In this document: in pieces, positions 1-8,524 of the stretch
Position numbering within the stretch: position 1 is the first letter of the stretch
Layout of the letters: each line of letters begins with the position of its first letter
Source of the DNA: Alcaligenaceae bacterium CGII-47
GTDB taxonomy: Bacteria; Pseudomonadota; Gammaproteobacteria; Burkholderiales; Burkholderiaceae_B
Length of the DNA stretch: 64,000 nucleotides
Assembly (NCBI GenBank): GCA_019166125.1
Contig: JAHTBO010000006.1
Coordinates: 1 to 64,000, forward strand
Reading direction: 5' to 3'
Program-made: the position numbers and the translations under genes
Notes under the pieces: generated by a model
What the model was told of the DNA's origin: nothing
What the model saw: the letters and a program-made list of their open reading frames with translations, nothing else
Database searches by the model: none

Positions 1-1
1 T

Positions 2-184
2 GAGGTGCACTCGCCCGAGCGGGCTCTGTCCGTGCTGCAGCGTATCCAGACGCACCGTGTCACGCTTGCCGGGCGACGAACCCCCGTGGCGGGGATCTCA
101 GTGATTGGTGACGAACAGGCTGCCGTGCTGGCGAGCCTCAAGGTCACGCGACCCTCATCAAATGCGACGTATGTGAACCTGTAG
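2..184 (+). CDS. C-terminal fragment of a probable transposase (5' truncated by window edge)
   Basis: An open frame runs in from the left edge and ends at a TAG at 182-184, leaving 60 residues. The segment reads like the end of an IS4/IS1634-type transposase: a helix with ERALSVLQRIQTHRV followed by GISVIGDEQAAVLASL. This is recognition by resemblance only; no catalytic residue lies in the visible part. The terminal inverted repeat, if present, should fall in the AT-rich DNA after the stop, but its partner is outside the window. Confidence 0.45.
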   Translation, partial: EVHSPERALSVLQRIQTHRVTLAGRRTPVAGISVIGDEQAAVLASLKVTRPSSNATYVNL

Positions 185-663
185 TGGAACGTTTAAAAAA
201 TAAATCCAAATAAATCAAATGTTTGGAACTTGAACTGTCGAACTCGGGTGGTCGCCGAAGAACTCCCGGGCGTGAGCGCTCGCGCGTGATACAGTAAAGT
301 CGTAGATCACGGCCTGCAGTCCATCGAAGACGCCTGGGGTATGGCCTATTGGTAGGCTCGATGTGTTGTGGCATCCCCATCGGGATGGCCTCGCCGCCGC
401 CTCCTCTGATTAATGAAAACGGAAGCGAGTAGTGCGCGGCAGTGCCAGAGGTTTCATCTTGGGCTACGTGGGCGCATCCTTGTATTGATAGCGCTCATCA
501 ATAAGACTGGCCACAAAATGTACCATCTGCAAAATGGCCATCGCGATGGAGCTGATTCCTAGCCCGCAAAGCTATTGTTTCGGCAAGCATATCAGCGACT
601 GGTGGGATCACACGACCTGCACGGGTGCGCCGTAACGCAGGGTGTCACGCTATCAATGGGGGC
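185..663. other. Non-coding stretch, no supportable gene
   Basis: This 479-base stretch lies between the transposase tail and the 3' end of the channel gene. Its left part (185-225) is AT-rich and is where an insertion-sequence end would lie. Short frames on both strands have no recognisable domain, poor codon pattern and no ribosome binding site. A minus-strand frame of about 35 codons around 470-575 encodes a hydrophobic helix but is too short to call. Confidence 0.4.
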
Positions 664-2175
664 TTATAGGCGAAAAAGGCTGCGGATGCGTGTCAATATC
701 GCGTCCTGCCTGTGTGTGCTTTGGGTGTGCTGCATTTGTTCCTGTAATGTGCTGCGTTGCTCGCTACGTTCGGCGAGTAATTGGGCAAAGGAATCAGCAA
801 GCTCTGGACGATTTTGCAACATGACCTGAAACGCCTCCTTGCTTAAGGCATAGCATTCCACATCGCTTCGCGCACTAAGCGTCGCGCTGCGTGGTTCGCC
901 CGTCAGAACGCTCATTTCACCCATGACCTGCACGGGCTCAAGCACTGCCAAAGGGTGGCGTATGCCTTTGTCCTCTAGCCAGACGTCCACCTGCCCGTAT
1001 ACCAGGATGAATAAACAATCCCCGATCTCACCTTGCCGGGTAATGGTAGAGCCTGGGGCATAAGGCTTTGGCTGCAATTGTTCCGCCAATTGCTCACGTT
1101 CGTCCTGGGTCAGTACGCTAAATAAGGGCAGGCCATCAAGCACCGCCTTGCGCCTATCGCTATTTTGCTGGTACGGGTCGCCCGCCGCAGTGGCCGCCCC
1201 CGCTTCCAGCCGAATATCCCGATTGGGGGCAGCCATGCGCCAACCCTGGCGGCGAAACAAAGCATGCAGATGCTGGCGAATCAAGGCGTCGCAGGTGCCG
1301 GGGGACTCGGGATCGGTCAGTGAATACCGCACGGCGTATTGCAAAACCCCATCGACAAAATCAGTAATGACACAGGTCGGGGCGGGGCTGCTGGCAATGC
1401 CTGGCAGATCCGTCTGCCCAAGTGCCCGCTGGACCTCGTCGATGACACGACCCGAAGGCATGTCAAAGTCACAGTAAAATTTGACGATACGCAGACGCAT
1501 GGGCGTCGAAGGCCCGCCGGTGAGCATGATCCTGGACTTCATGAGCTGGCTATTGGGGATCAGCACCAGTTCCCCGAACAAAGTACGCACAGCGGTATGC
1601 CGCCATTGCACTTCAATGACGCGTCCACCTATGGTATCGAGCTGGATCCAGTCCCCAATATGAACGGAATGATCCAACTGTAAGGCTAGCCCGGATAGAA
1701 TATTCCCCAGGGTATCTTGCATGGCAAACGCCAGAACCGCCGTCAGCACCGCCGTGCTGGCCACCAGGCTACCCAGATCCAAGCCGCCGGCAGACAAGCG
1801 CAACAGCAACCAGATGACGTAGGCCAAGAGTATCAGGAGCTCCTCCAGGATACGAGGAGGACGCATGCCAAGCCTGGGCACCAATAGTCGAAACAGCGTT
1901 AGGCCAACCTGACGAATCAATGTCATGCCCAACACCAGAATGGCTAATTGCGAGAAACCGTTGGCCAGACCCACCGAGCCAACGGTGGCAGTTGCCGCAC
2001 CAGCTAGCACCAACACGGTGAAGGACAACAGCATTTGCAGTGCAAACACCAAGGCTCGGCGGGTGACCCGGCTGAGGATCACACCTAACACCAGCACGCA
2101 GGTCATCGCCAGGAAATAATAGGGCAGCCAGGCCTGAACCAGGTGTTCAAAGAAAATCGCCCAATATGCAGTCAT
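664..2175 (-). CDS. MscS-family channel with C-terminal cyclic-nucleotide-binding domain
   Basis: A 503-residue inner-membrane protein. About four membrane helices fill residues 1-130, followed by an MscS pore helix and beta domain (about 135-230; motifs FAMQDTLGNILSG and GDWIQLD) and a cNMP-binding domain (about 345-470). The phosphate-binding cassette GEMSVLTGEPRSAT is intact, with Gly419-Glu420 and Arg429, so nucleotide binding is expected. This is the architecture of bacterial cyclic-nucleotide-gated (bCNG) channels, which respond to cyclic nucleotide more than to tension. The start at 2175 is chosen because its ATG overlaps the stop of the upstream cyclase gene in an ATGA; an in-frame ATG at 2208 would lie inside that gene. 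It is the last of four coupled genes. Ligand identity (cAMP or cGMP) is inferred from the neighbours. Confidence 0.88.
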   Translation of the reverse strand: MTAYWAIFFEHLVQAWLPYYFLAMTCVLVLGVILSRVTRRALVFALQMLLSFTVLVLAGAATATVGSVGLANGFSQLAILVLGMTLIRQVGLTLFRLLVPRLGMRPPRILEELLILLAYVIWLLLRLSAGGLDLGSLVASTAVLTAVLAFAMQDTLGNILSGLALQLDHSVHIGDWIQLDTIGGRVIEVQWRHTAVRTLFGELVLIPNSQLMKSRIMLTGGPSTPMRLRIVKFYCDFDMPSGRVIDEVQRALGQTDLPGIASSPAPTCVITDFVDGVLQYAVRYSLTDPESPGTCDALIRQHLHALFRRQGWRMAAPNRDIRLEAGAATAAGDPYQQNSDRRKAVLDGLPLFSVLTQDEREQLAEQLQPKPYAPGSTITRQGEIGDCLFILVYGQVDVWLEDKGIRHPLAVLEPVQVMGEMSVLTGEPRSATLSARSDVECYALSKEAFQVMLQNRPELADSFAQLLAERSEQRSTLQEQMQHTQSTHRQDAILTRIRSLFRL

Positions 2176-4472
2176 GACTTGCTCTCGTGATCGTAAATCG
2201 CCTGCCATTGCGTCGGCAGCGAATCCAGGTCAGTGCCGACCATCCTGGATAAATAGATTGAGTACAGGGTATTGCGCGCGGGATCCTCGACCAGCAATGA
2301 CGCCAGCAATGCCTGCGCGGCTGGCCACCGGCGCGCGCGATAATGGTCGATTGCGCGGGTAAAGCTTGCTACCTGCGCTTTTAAAACACTGTCGGCTTCA
2401 TGCAGTAGGCAGATTGGCTGAAATATTTCCACGGGCTCGGCCTTTCCCTTGACACGAATGCGATCAACCGGGCGATACAGAAAGCCATCTGCCTGGCGGC
2501 ATGTCGCCTCAGGGACCAGCACGGGCAAGCCATAGTAGCGGGTCAAGCTTTCGATGCGAGACCCCAGATTCACGGCATCCCCCAGCACCGTGTACGCACG
2601 CCGGTAGCTCGAACCCATATCACCTACGCTCATTGACCCAGTGCTAAGGCCTAGCCCGATTTCAAAGAGCGGCAGCCCCTGTTGTTGAAACGCATCGCGT
2701 AAGGCTACCATGCGCTGTTGCATCGCCAAAGCAGCACTGACCGCATGCTGGGCATGATATGGATCATCCAGCGGTGCATTCCAAAACGCCATCACCATAT
2801 CGCCGACATACTTGTCTATCGTGCCATGATTGTCAAAGATCACCTGGGTGACGGCAGATAAGTAGATATTCAGCAAATGCTTAAGCTCTGCCGCCGATAG
2901 CAATTCTGAAATTGCGGTGAAGCCTTGTATGTCGGCAAACAATACGGTCATTTCGCGCTGTTCGCTTTCCAGGGATACCAGATCCGGGTGCATTACCATA
3001 CGTTCGACATAGGCGGGTGGCACGTACTCGCCAAACAGATCCTGTATTGCGCGTTTTTGCCGGTTTGTTTTCAGATAACCGGCAATCACATTGAAGGCCG
3101 TCAGGCTAAACACCATCAACAGCGCCATGGCCAAAGGCAATGCAATATGCGCATAGCGCCACAGCAGCAGATTAAATCCGACGACCACGCTTAGCCACAC
3201 CGACGACACAATCAGCATCCAGAACGGCGTTCTGCCTGGCAAGGCAAGCGTCAGCAGCAGTCCCGAGAGAAAAATGATCAGGAATGTGGCGCCTCGTTCC
3301 CAGTCAGGTCGGTAATAAAAGGTGTTTTCCCCCATCGCCGCCTGCAAAATCGTGTCAAGGACATTGGCATGCGCCTCGACACCTGGATAGGCTGTCTGTA
3401 AGGGGATGGTGCGTAAATCGCTTAGGCCCAGGGCCGAGGTTCCCACCAGGACCAGCGCACCGTCCAGCCGTTGTAACTGTTCGGAGGGCGCGTCCGCGCG
3501 CAGCACATCCGTTGCGGAAATGACTGGATAAGAGCCCGCGCCGCCGCGATAGGGGACCAGCAACTGTGCCTGGGCGTCGACTGGCACTTGCACTTCATGG
3601 CCGATCTGTATGCCGACCACACGCTGACGCGTATCCGCATCGGCAAACAAAAGTTTCAGCCATGGCGCCCCCAATGCCACGCGCGCCATCTCTAAAGCCA
3701 GCGAGGCATAGACACCCGTTCCATGTCGTATTGCCAGGGGCAGGCGGCGCACAATACCATCTGCATCGGGAATGGCCACGATAAAACCGGCACTCAGGGC
3801 ATTATTCGTCAATTGCTCTAGGTTGCTGGTGTAATCCGGCATATTAAAGAGCGTAGAGGCTGCCGCGTCCTGGGCGCTTAGCTCTAGAAACGGAAACGGT
3901 AAGGCACCCGTCTTGCCGCCATCGGCATGAAAAAAATAGCCCAGCATGACATTACTGCCCAGCGCCGCCGCCAGGGTCGAGTCCCCATCGAATACGGGTA
4001 ATAGCTCACGCAAGACCTGGCGCGTGTCGTGGGCCAAATTGGCGGCTGATAATACGGTTTGCGCCGGATTCACACCAGGTTCGGAAAATACGGCATCGAA
4101 ACCGATCAGGGCGGCCTGCTGATCCTGCAAGGCCAGGACCAGCTCGGCAACCTTGGCACGATCCCATGGCCAGCGGCCCTCCCGTTGCAGCGTGCGTTCG
4201 TCAATATCGACGATGACAATCGGGATCTGCGCCGGCCGTTGTGGTGGCAAGGCCTGGAATCGCCAGTCATATAGCAGGGAATCCAGGCGGTTGATGCCGG
4301 TACCATGCGCTGGATCATAAGACGTTAAAAGATGAATGGTCAGCACCGCTACGGTCAGCAGCGCACTGGCAAATACTTGCCAGCGACGCCACAACCACAG
4401 CCAGGGGATCTTCACACTCAACGCGCTACTGGGTGAGGCCCGCTGTGCCGATCGCCCCTTGTGAATTCCCAT
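2172..4472 (-). CDS. CHASE2-domain class III adenylate/guanylate cyclase
   Basis: A 766-residue membrane cyclase. A TM helix (31-50) leads into a periplasmic CHASE2 sensor (about 60-390), three more TM helices (about 395-465), and a cytoplasmic cyclase domain (about 500-690). Catalytic residues appear complete: metal-binding Asp514 and Asp558, substrate-specifying Lys554 (IDKYVGD) and Thr628 (AYTVLGD), and transition-state Asn635 and Arg639 (VNLGSRIE). Lys plus Thr fits class IIIb enzymes, so cAMP is the likely product. The start overlaps the end of the FecR gene by 47 bases, and the stop overlaps the channel gene by 4. CHASE2 domains sense unknown periplasmic signals; here the FecR and TPR/barrel proteins are candidate partners. 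Confidence 0.9.
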   Translation of the reverse strand: MGIHKGRSAQRASPSSALSVKIPWLWLWRRWQVFASALLTVAVLTIHLLTSYDPAHGTGINRLDSLLYDWRFQALPPQRPAQIPIVIVDIDERTLQREGRWPWDRAKVAELVLALQDQQAALIGFDAVFSEPGVNPAQTVLSAANLAHDTRQVLRELLPVFDGDSTLAAALGSNVMLGYFFHADGGKTGALPFPFLELSAQDAAASTLFNMPDYTSNLEQLTNNALSAGFIVAIPDADGIVRRLPLAIRHGTGVYASLALEMARVALGAPWLKLLFADADTRQRVVGIQIGHEVQVPVDAQAQLLVPYRGGAGSYPVISATDVLRADAPSEQLQRLDGALVLVGTSALGLSDLRTIPLQTAYPGVEAHANVLDTILQAAMGENTFYYRPDWERGATFLIIFLSGLLLTLALPGRTPFWMLIVSSVWLSVVVGFNLLLWRYAHIALPLAMALLMVFSLTAFNVIAGYLKTNRQKRAIQDLFGEYVPPAYVERMVMHPDLVSLESEQREMTVLFADIQGFTAISELLSAAELKHLLNIYLSAVTQVIFDNHGTIDKYVGDMVMAFWNAPLDDPYHAQHAVSAALAMQQRMVALRDAFQQQGLPLFEIGLGLSTGSMSVGDMGSSYRRAYTVLGDAVNLGSRIESLTRYYGLPVLVPEATCRQADGFLYRPVDRIRVKGKAEPVEIFQPICLLHEADSVLKAQVASFTRAIDHYRARRWPAAQALLASLLVEDPARNTLYSIYLSRMVGTDLDSLPTQWQAIYDHESKS

Positions 4473-6033
4473 CGTCGATCATATAACCGACGCCAGCCTG
4501 CTCTGCATTTGGGCCGGCCAGAAACCCGTTGATAGTTGCCGAACATATCGAGCCGCATGGGTTGCCATTAATCGTCACATCAGGTGAGATAAATGAGAAG
4601 GCGTCCTGGGTGCTTGTCGAGTTCAGCACAGAACCGGGTAGGGAGCTTGCCCCGTAGGTGGTACTGTTGCTCATGCTCACCCCCATATCAAAGCCATAGG
4701 TCAGACTTGTCAAATCAATCTGCAGATTGAAAAAGTCCAGAACACCAGTATCGGCTAAATTCATTGAATTCCCCCGCACGGTTGATCCACCAGCCAAATG
4801 GTAGTTCAGCGTACCGATTGGCAGGGTCTGCACAGGGGCCACACCAATTACATACGGCATGTATTGTCCAGGCCCTGGCGACACGGTTGTGCCCCCTAGT
4901 GTGCCCGTGCCATTGGTGAACTCGCCCCAACTGATATTACCTAAGGTGCCGACCATGCCGGGTTCCACCTGCAGGCTGCCGATATTAAAGCCGGCTATTC
5001 CGCCAACACTAGTCACCGCGCCAGTGCCTGGGTCAAATTGCGCGGAAAAGTCATTGGGATCGGTAGAGGCGTAATACGTCGGGGCCGTCGTAAATCCAGA
5101 CAAGAGATACCCCCCCCCATCAGGCAGAAAGGAGGGCGCAGGGGGTGGCGGCGGGCCAGATGGCGTAGACGGACCGGATGGAGTGGATGGACCAGATGGG
5201 GCGGACGGCCCTGCTGGTGTGGACGGCCCCGACCCCAGGGCGAAGCTTTCCATGATTTTATACGGCAGGGGAAGGTCTTGCCTCGTGTCTGAAGGATAGG
5301 AATCCTGGTTAATCAGGCCTTGCACACCCGCCACATCGCCCCCAATGCCGGCTGCCAGATACTGCGGCCCTTGCTCGGTGGACTGAGGCGCAGAGCCCAG
5401 CGTCACCACTGCATTTCCGCCTGCGGGCACCTCCAGCGTTCCCTGGTCATTCGTGATGACGACCTTGCCCTTGCCAACGTGCACGCGCAAGGTATTGGGT
5501 GGGTTCAGGACGGCAATATATTCCGTTCCCCGTATGCCCAGTGTTGCGACGGGTGTTTTCAACTGATAGCGATCATGCTTGACTCGACCGATCGACCCTG
5601 TGATCGTACGCATACCGCCGCGCAGCATGCCAAAAACCAGTGAGCCGTCCTCCTGGGCCTGGCCTTCATGCTGATACTCATCGACGGAAAAGGTGGTGCG
5701 CGGCATCAACGAGACCAGCCCCCCATCCGTAAAGCGCATTTGTATACGTCCGTTCTCGGCGGTGTCTATCGTATCCCCACCAAATATCTCCGCATCTTTT
5801 TGCAAGGAACGGGGTGCCGAGCCAGTGGCTGTGGCAGTGACAACACCGCTGACAAAGTTGACGTTGGCGGCGAGTTCGGCAGACGCTGGCGCCTGCAGCA
5901 TGAACAGGCCAGCCAAAACCACCAGCCAATAAAAGGACCATCGCCGCCTCACATGGGGGGGGCTCCCAAGGCCGCCGAGGTAGGTATGAGCTCGGCATCC
6001 AGCGTTTTCCCGGAAATTAGAAAAGTTCATAGC
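4426..6033 (-). CDS. FecR-domain periplasmic protein
   Basis: About 535 residues. An N-terminal hydrophobic segment (WLVVLAGLFMLQAPASA) is a likely signal peptide or anchor. A FecR domain follows, with the typical stretch GDTIDTAENGRIQMRF and then LKTPVATLGIRGTEY. After it comes a Pro/Ser/Gly linker of GPSTPS-like repeats and a long C-terminal region of no known family that is poor in charge and rich in Gly, Thr and Ser. Such FecR proteins often sit next to CHASE2 cyclases and are thought to work in the periplasm. The start at 6033 is favoured over 6099 because it gives a 17-base overlap with the gene before it. A run of nine G (minus strand) falls between the linker and the C-terminal part. 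Confidence 0.82.
   Translation of the reverse strand, partial: AMNFSNFRENAGCRAHTYLGGLGSPPHVRRRWSFYWLVVLAGLFMLQAPASAELAANVNFVSGVVTATATGSAPRSLQKDAEIFGGDTIDTAENGRIQMRFTDGGLVSLMPRTTFSVDEYQHEGQAQEDGSLVFGMLRGGMRTITGSIGRVKHDRYQLKTPVATLGIRGTEYIAVLNPPNTLRVHVGKGKVVITNDQGTLEVPAGGNAVVTLGSAPQSTEQGPQYLAAGIGGDVAGVQGLINQDSYPSDTRQDLPLPYKIMESFALGSGPSTPAGPSAPSGPSTPSGPSTPSGPPPPPAPSFLPDGGGYLLSGFTTAPTYYASTDPNDFSAQFDPGTGAVTSVGGIAGFNIGSLQVEPGMVGTLGNISWGEFTNGTGTLGGTTVSPGPGQYMPYVIGVAPVQTLPIGTLNYHLAGGSTVRGNSMNLADTGVLDFFNLQIDLTSLTYGFDMGVSMSNSTTYGASSLPGSVLNSTSTQDAFSFISPDVTINGNPCGSICSATINGFLAGPNAEQAGVGYMIDDGNSQGAIGTAGLTQ
5110..5118 (-). repeat. G9 homopolymer tract inside the FecR gene
   Basis: Nine consecutive C on the plus strand read as GAT-GGG-GGG-GGG-TAT on the coding strand (Asp-Gly-Gly-Gly-Tyr). 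It is the longest single-base run I noticed in the window. A one-base slip would truncate or alter the C-terminal half of the protein. Confidence 0.9.
5140..5235 (-). repeat. Pro/Ser/Thr/Gly low-complexity repeat region in the FecR gene
   Basis: The coding strand carries imperfect in-frame repeats of an 18-base unit encoding Ser-Gly-Pro-Ser-Thr-Pro, ending in a run of prolines. It links the FecR domain to the C-terminal part. Changes in whole units would keep the reading frame. Confidence 0.8.
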
Positions 6034-7405
6034 GCAAGTTAATAGTGACGGTATGCCGTTGATAGTCAAACAGCGGAATGGATGAATCGCTGACGGCAAA
6101 GCGATACTGGGGGCGCAAGGATAGTTTCCGATTCAGCGCATAATTGAACCCAAGGTACCCCTCGTAGTAGGTGTCGGTGCGACGCTCGAGAAACAGGATC
6201 TCTTGTCCATCGTAACGGCGGTGCTCTGCGCTGGCACCTGCCTCTATCTGTGTGCGTGGTGTGACCATATACATGCCGCCAACCCGCACACCCTGAAACG
6301 TGTGCTGAAAGCTATTGGGGGCATTATTGTGTTTATTGTCCTCCCGCCCCAGATAGCCACTACCGTACACGACGGCACGATTCCCCGCCAGCCCCTGCGC
6401 CCAGGAGACGCCGCCGACATAGCGATAGGCGTCACGCAAACGCATATTCGGGTAGCGCAGCTCGCTGACCTGGCCGAAGGCGCTAAATTCTGCATCGTCT
6501 GACACCGTGTACGCGTATTGGCCCAGCAGGCCAAGCAGGTTACGGTAGTCGCGGCCGTCCAGATTGTAGTGCTGGCCTTGTATCTTGCCTGTGAACTGGT
6601 GTCGATAGGCCTTATAGCTCAGGCCCATCCCCGCATCGGCCACCGCGTTGTTGTAGTCTTGTGTTGCCCAATATCCCGTGCCGGCCAGGTTGCCATCGGC
6701 CACAAAGCGCCAATTGCCATTCAGGGGTGTCGAATATCGGATATTGAATGCGGCCTGGTTGAATCCGCTATCACGTTCACGATTCTCTGGGCTAAGCTGC
6801 ATGCGTAGATTTCCAAGAAACGGTACGGCAATACTGTCCTTTGAGGTCGCATTATTGATATTGCTGTCGTAGCCCATCCCCAGCTGTACATAAGCACGCA
6901 GGCGCGTGTCGTCGTGGCCGGACTCAGTGCCGGTGAGTTCATCCAGATAATCAGTAATGGCGTTCGCAAGCTGTGTGGGCGGTGCTGATTGGGCTAGCGT
7001 ATGCAGCTCGAGGCGGGCGCTCTCGGTTTCGCTCAGTGCCATATGGGCACGCGCCATACCCAGACGACATAGACCATTCTGGGGCTGTACAGACAAACAG
7101 CGCTCGAAGGCGAACGCCGCATGGGTTGCCTCGCCCGAGCCCAAGGCGGCCTGCCCCAACAGGTAGTCGTAGGACGGTTGACCAGCAAGCTCGCCCAGCA
7201 AAGGCAACAAGATCCCGTATGCCGTCCTGGCCTGCCCAGAATTCAGCCAATCCTGGGCTTTACCCAGTGTATCGTGGTGGTCTAGCGCCCCAACGGGGTG
7301 GGGGAGTCGTTCTGCCATCACCTGGGCCGGCGTCACCAGGGCAAGGCCTGCACATAAAAAAACAGCGCATACGCACTGCTGCACCCATCCATCACGACTG
7401 ATCAT
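6017..7405 (-). CDS. TPR plus outer-membrane beta-barrel protein (Slam/DUF560-like)
   Basis: A 462-residue protein with a signal peptide ending near AQVMA. It has an all-helical TPR-like part (about 45-160; LGQAALGSGEATHAAFAFERCL) and a C-terminal region of alternating strands from about 170 onward. The barrel begins RAYVQLGMGYDSNINNATS and ends with aromatic-rich strands and a terminal Phe (INLRYELF), typical of an outer-membrane barrel. This layout matches the surface lipoprotein assembly modifier (DUF560) superfamily. It is the first gene of the cyclase operon and overlaps the FecR gene by 17 bases. A role in surface sensing or in exporting a partner is inference from context only. Confidence 0.72.
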   Translation of the reverse strand: MISRDGWVQQCVCAVFLCAGLALVTPAQVMAERLPHPVGALDHHDTLGKAQDWLNSGQARTAYGILLPLLGELAGQPSYDYLLGQAALGSGEATHAAFAFERCLSVQPQNGLCRLGMARAHMALSETESARLELHTLAQSAPPTQLANAITDYLDELTGTESGHDDTRLRAYVQLGMGYDSNINNATSKDSIAVPFLGNLRMQLSPENRERDSGFNQAAFNIRYSTPLNGNWRFVADGNLAGTGYWATQDYNNAVADAGMGLSYKAYRHQFTGKIQGQHYNLDGRDYRNLLGLLGQYAYTVSDDAEFSAFGQVSELRYPNMRLRDAYRYVGGVSWAQGLAGNRAVVYGSGYLGREDNKHNNAPNSFQHTFQGVRVGGMYMVTPRTQIEAGASAEHRRYDGQEILFLERRTDTYYEGYLGFNYALNRKLSLRPQYRFAVSDSSIPLFDYQRHTVTINLRYELF

Positions 7406-7500
7406 CCGCTACTCTACCTTAGCTGCTACGACTCAAATAGAGCCCTATTCTCTATTAACTTATGTCAACTTGCAATCTTTTCGGTATTATCTACGGTCTT

Positions 7501-7529
7501 TTGTAATTAAACAGTCAATTCTTTATGAT
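7501..7529 (+). promoter_or_regulatory. Probable sigma70 promoter of cpdA
   Basis: TTGTAA (7501-7506) and TATGAT (7524-7529) are separated by 17 bases. The start of transcription would fall near 7536, leaving a leader of only about ten bases before the ATG at 7547. On the other strand a TTGACA (7463-7468) may belong to the divergent operon, but no good -10 pairs with it. Confidence 0.55.
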
Positions 7530-7546
7530 TAGAATGTGTGGAATGA

Positions 7547-8404
7547 ATGAATGACACCCGGCCGCCTGATCGACCTATCACCATCGTTCAGGTCACAGAC
7601 CCCCACCTGTATGGCGATCCCGCCTGCCGCTTGCTAGGTGTCCAAACCGACGCCAGCCTGCGTGGGGTGTTGCAGCATATCATCGCGCACCAACTGGATA
7701 TCGACCTACTCTTGGCCACGGGGGACATCACCCAGGACAATAGCGTCGCCGCCCACAAACGCTTTCTGCGGCTCGCGGCGGGCGTCCCCGCCCCCTTGCG
7801 CGGTCTACCTGGAAATCATGACGCGGGCCCAAGTTTTCATCAAATCTGGCGCGGGCATGCCGACCCGATCATGGATATCGGCAATTGGCGGCTCATTTTG
7901 CTCGATACCCGGGTTCCTGGTTCTAACGCCGGCAGACTGGGGGATGATCAGCTCGAACTGCTATTTTCAGCAGCCAAGCAAGCTAAGCACAAACATCTAT
8001 TGATCGCCATGCACCACAATCCCGTACCCATGGGCAGCGCCTGGCTGGACGCTATGATGCTCGCGAATCCTGACGCACTGTTCGATACTTTGCGGCAACT
8101 TCCCCAAGCCCGGGCGATCCTCTGGGGCCACGTCCACCAGGAATACGATGGCACCTACGACCTCAATGCCGCGCCCGACCCGCAAAAGCCCGAAGACGCC
8201 ACATACACGCCGCATCGGCTGCGGCTCTTCTCTACACCATCGACTTGCGTGCAGTTCACGCCTGGCGGACAGACATTCAGCCTGGATAGCGTCGCCCCTG
8301 CCTACCGCTGGCTCGTCCTGCAGCCCGATGGTAGCCTGGACACAGGCGTGACTCGGGTAGAAGGACTGGGCTTGAAGCCCAGCATGGACAGCAGCGGATA
8401 CTAA
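7547..8404 (+). CDS. cpdA: 3',5'-cyclic AMP phosphodiesterase, CpdA-like metallophosphoesterase
   Basis: A 285-residue cytoplasmic class III cyclic nucleotide phosphodiesterase. All dinuclear-metal motifs are visible in order: TDPHLYGD, ATGDITQD, LPGNHD, AMHHNP and GHVHQEYDG. It is about the length of E. coli CpdA (275). It is divergent from the cyclase operon, with 141 bases between the two starts, so the enzyme that would destroy the cyclase product sits next to the one that makes it. Three overlapping ATGs occur at the start; the one at 7547 is in frame. No strong Shine-Dalgarno is seen. Family members can also act on other phosphoesters, but the neighbourhood supports cAMP. Confidence 0.85.
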   Translation: MNDTRPPDRPITIVQVTDPHLYGDPACRLLGVQTDASLRGVLQHIIAHQLDIDLLLATGDITQDNSVAAHKRFLRLAAGVPAPLRGLPGNHDAGPSFHQIWRGHADPIMDIGNWRLILLDTRVPGSNAGRLGDDQLELLFSAAKQAKHKHLLIAMHHNPVPMGSAWLDAMMLANPDALFDTLRQLPQARAILWGHVHQEYDGTYDLNAAPDPQKPEDATYTPHRLRLFSTPSTCVQFTPGGQTFSLDSVAPAYRWLVLQPDGSLDTGVTRVEGLGLKPSMDSSGY

Positions 8405-8410
8405 TAGGCG

Positions 8411-8442
8411 TTGACCGCCTTTGCCGATAAGAATTCTATAAT
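8411..8442 (+). promoter_or_regulatory. Possible promoter of the DUF3617 gene
   Basis: A perfect TATAAT lies at 8437-8442. The best upstream box is TTGACC at 8411-8416, but its 20-base spacing is long, so only the -10 is convincing. Confidence 0.4.
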
Positions 8443-8524
8443 CAAGCCCACCAGCCGTCGCAACATAGCGTATTTTGGATAGTGCTTCCGCGATGCCCCA
8501 ATCAATATGTTTCACGGAGAAGCA

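Noticed and set aside
144-380. 78-codon minus-strand frame at the left edge
   Set aside because: Low-complexity translation that overlaps the transposase tail on the other strand; no support.
575-829. Small plus-strand frames opposite the end of the channel gene
   Set aside because: They overlap the certain channel coding sequence and show no domain or ribosome site.
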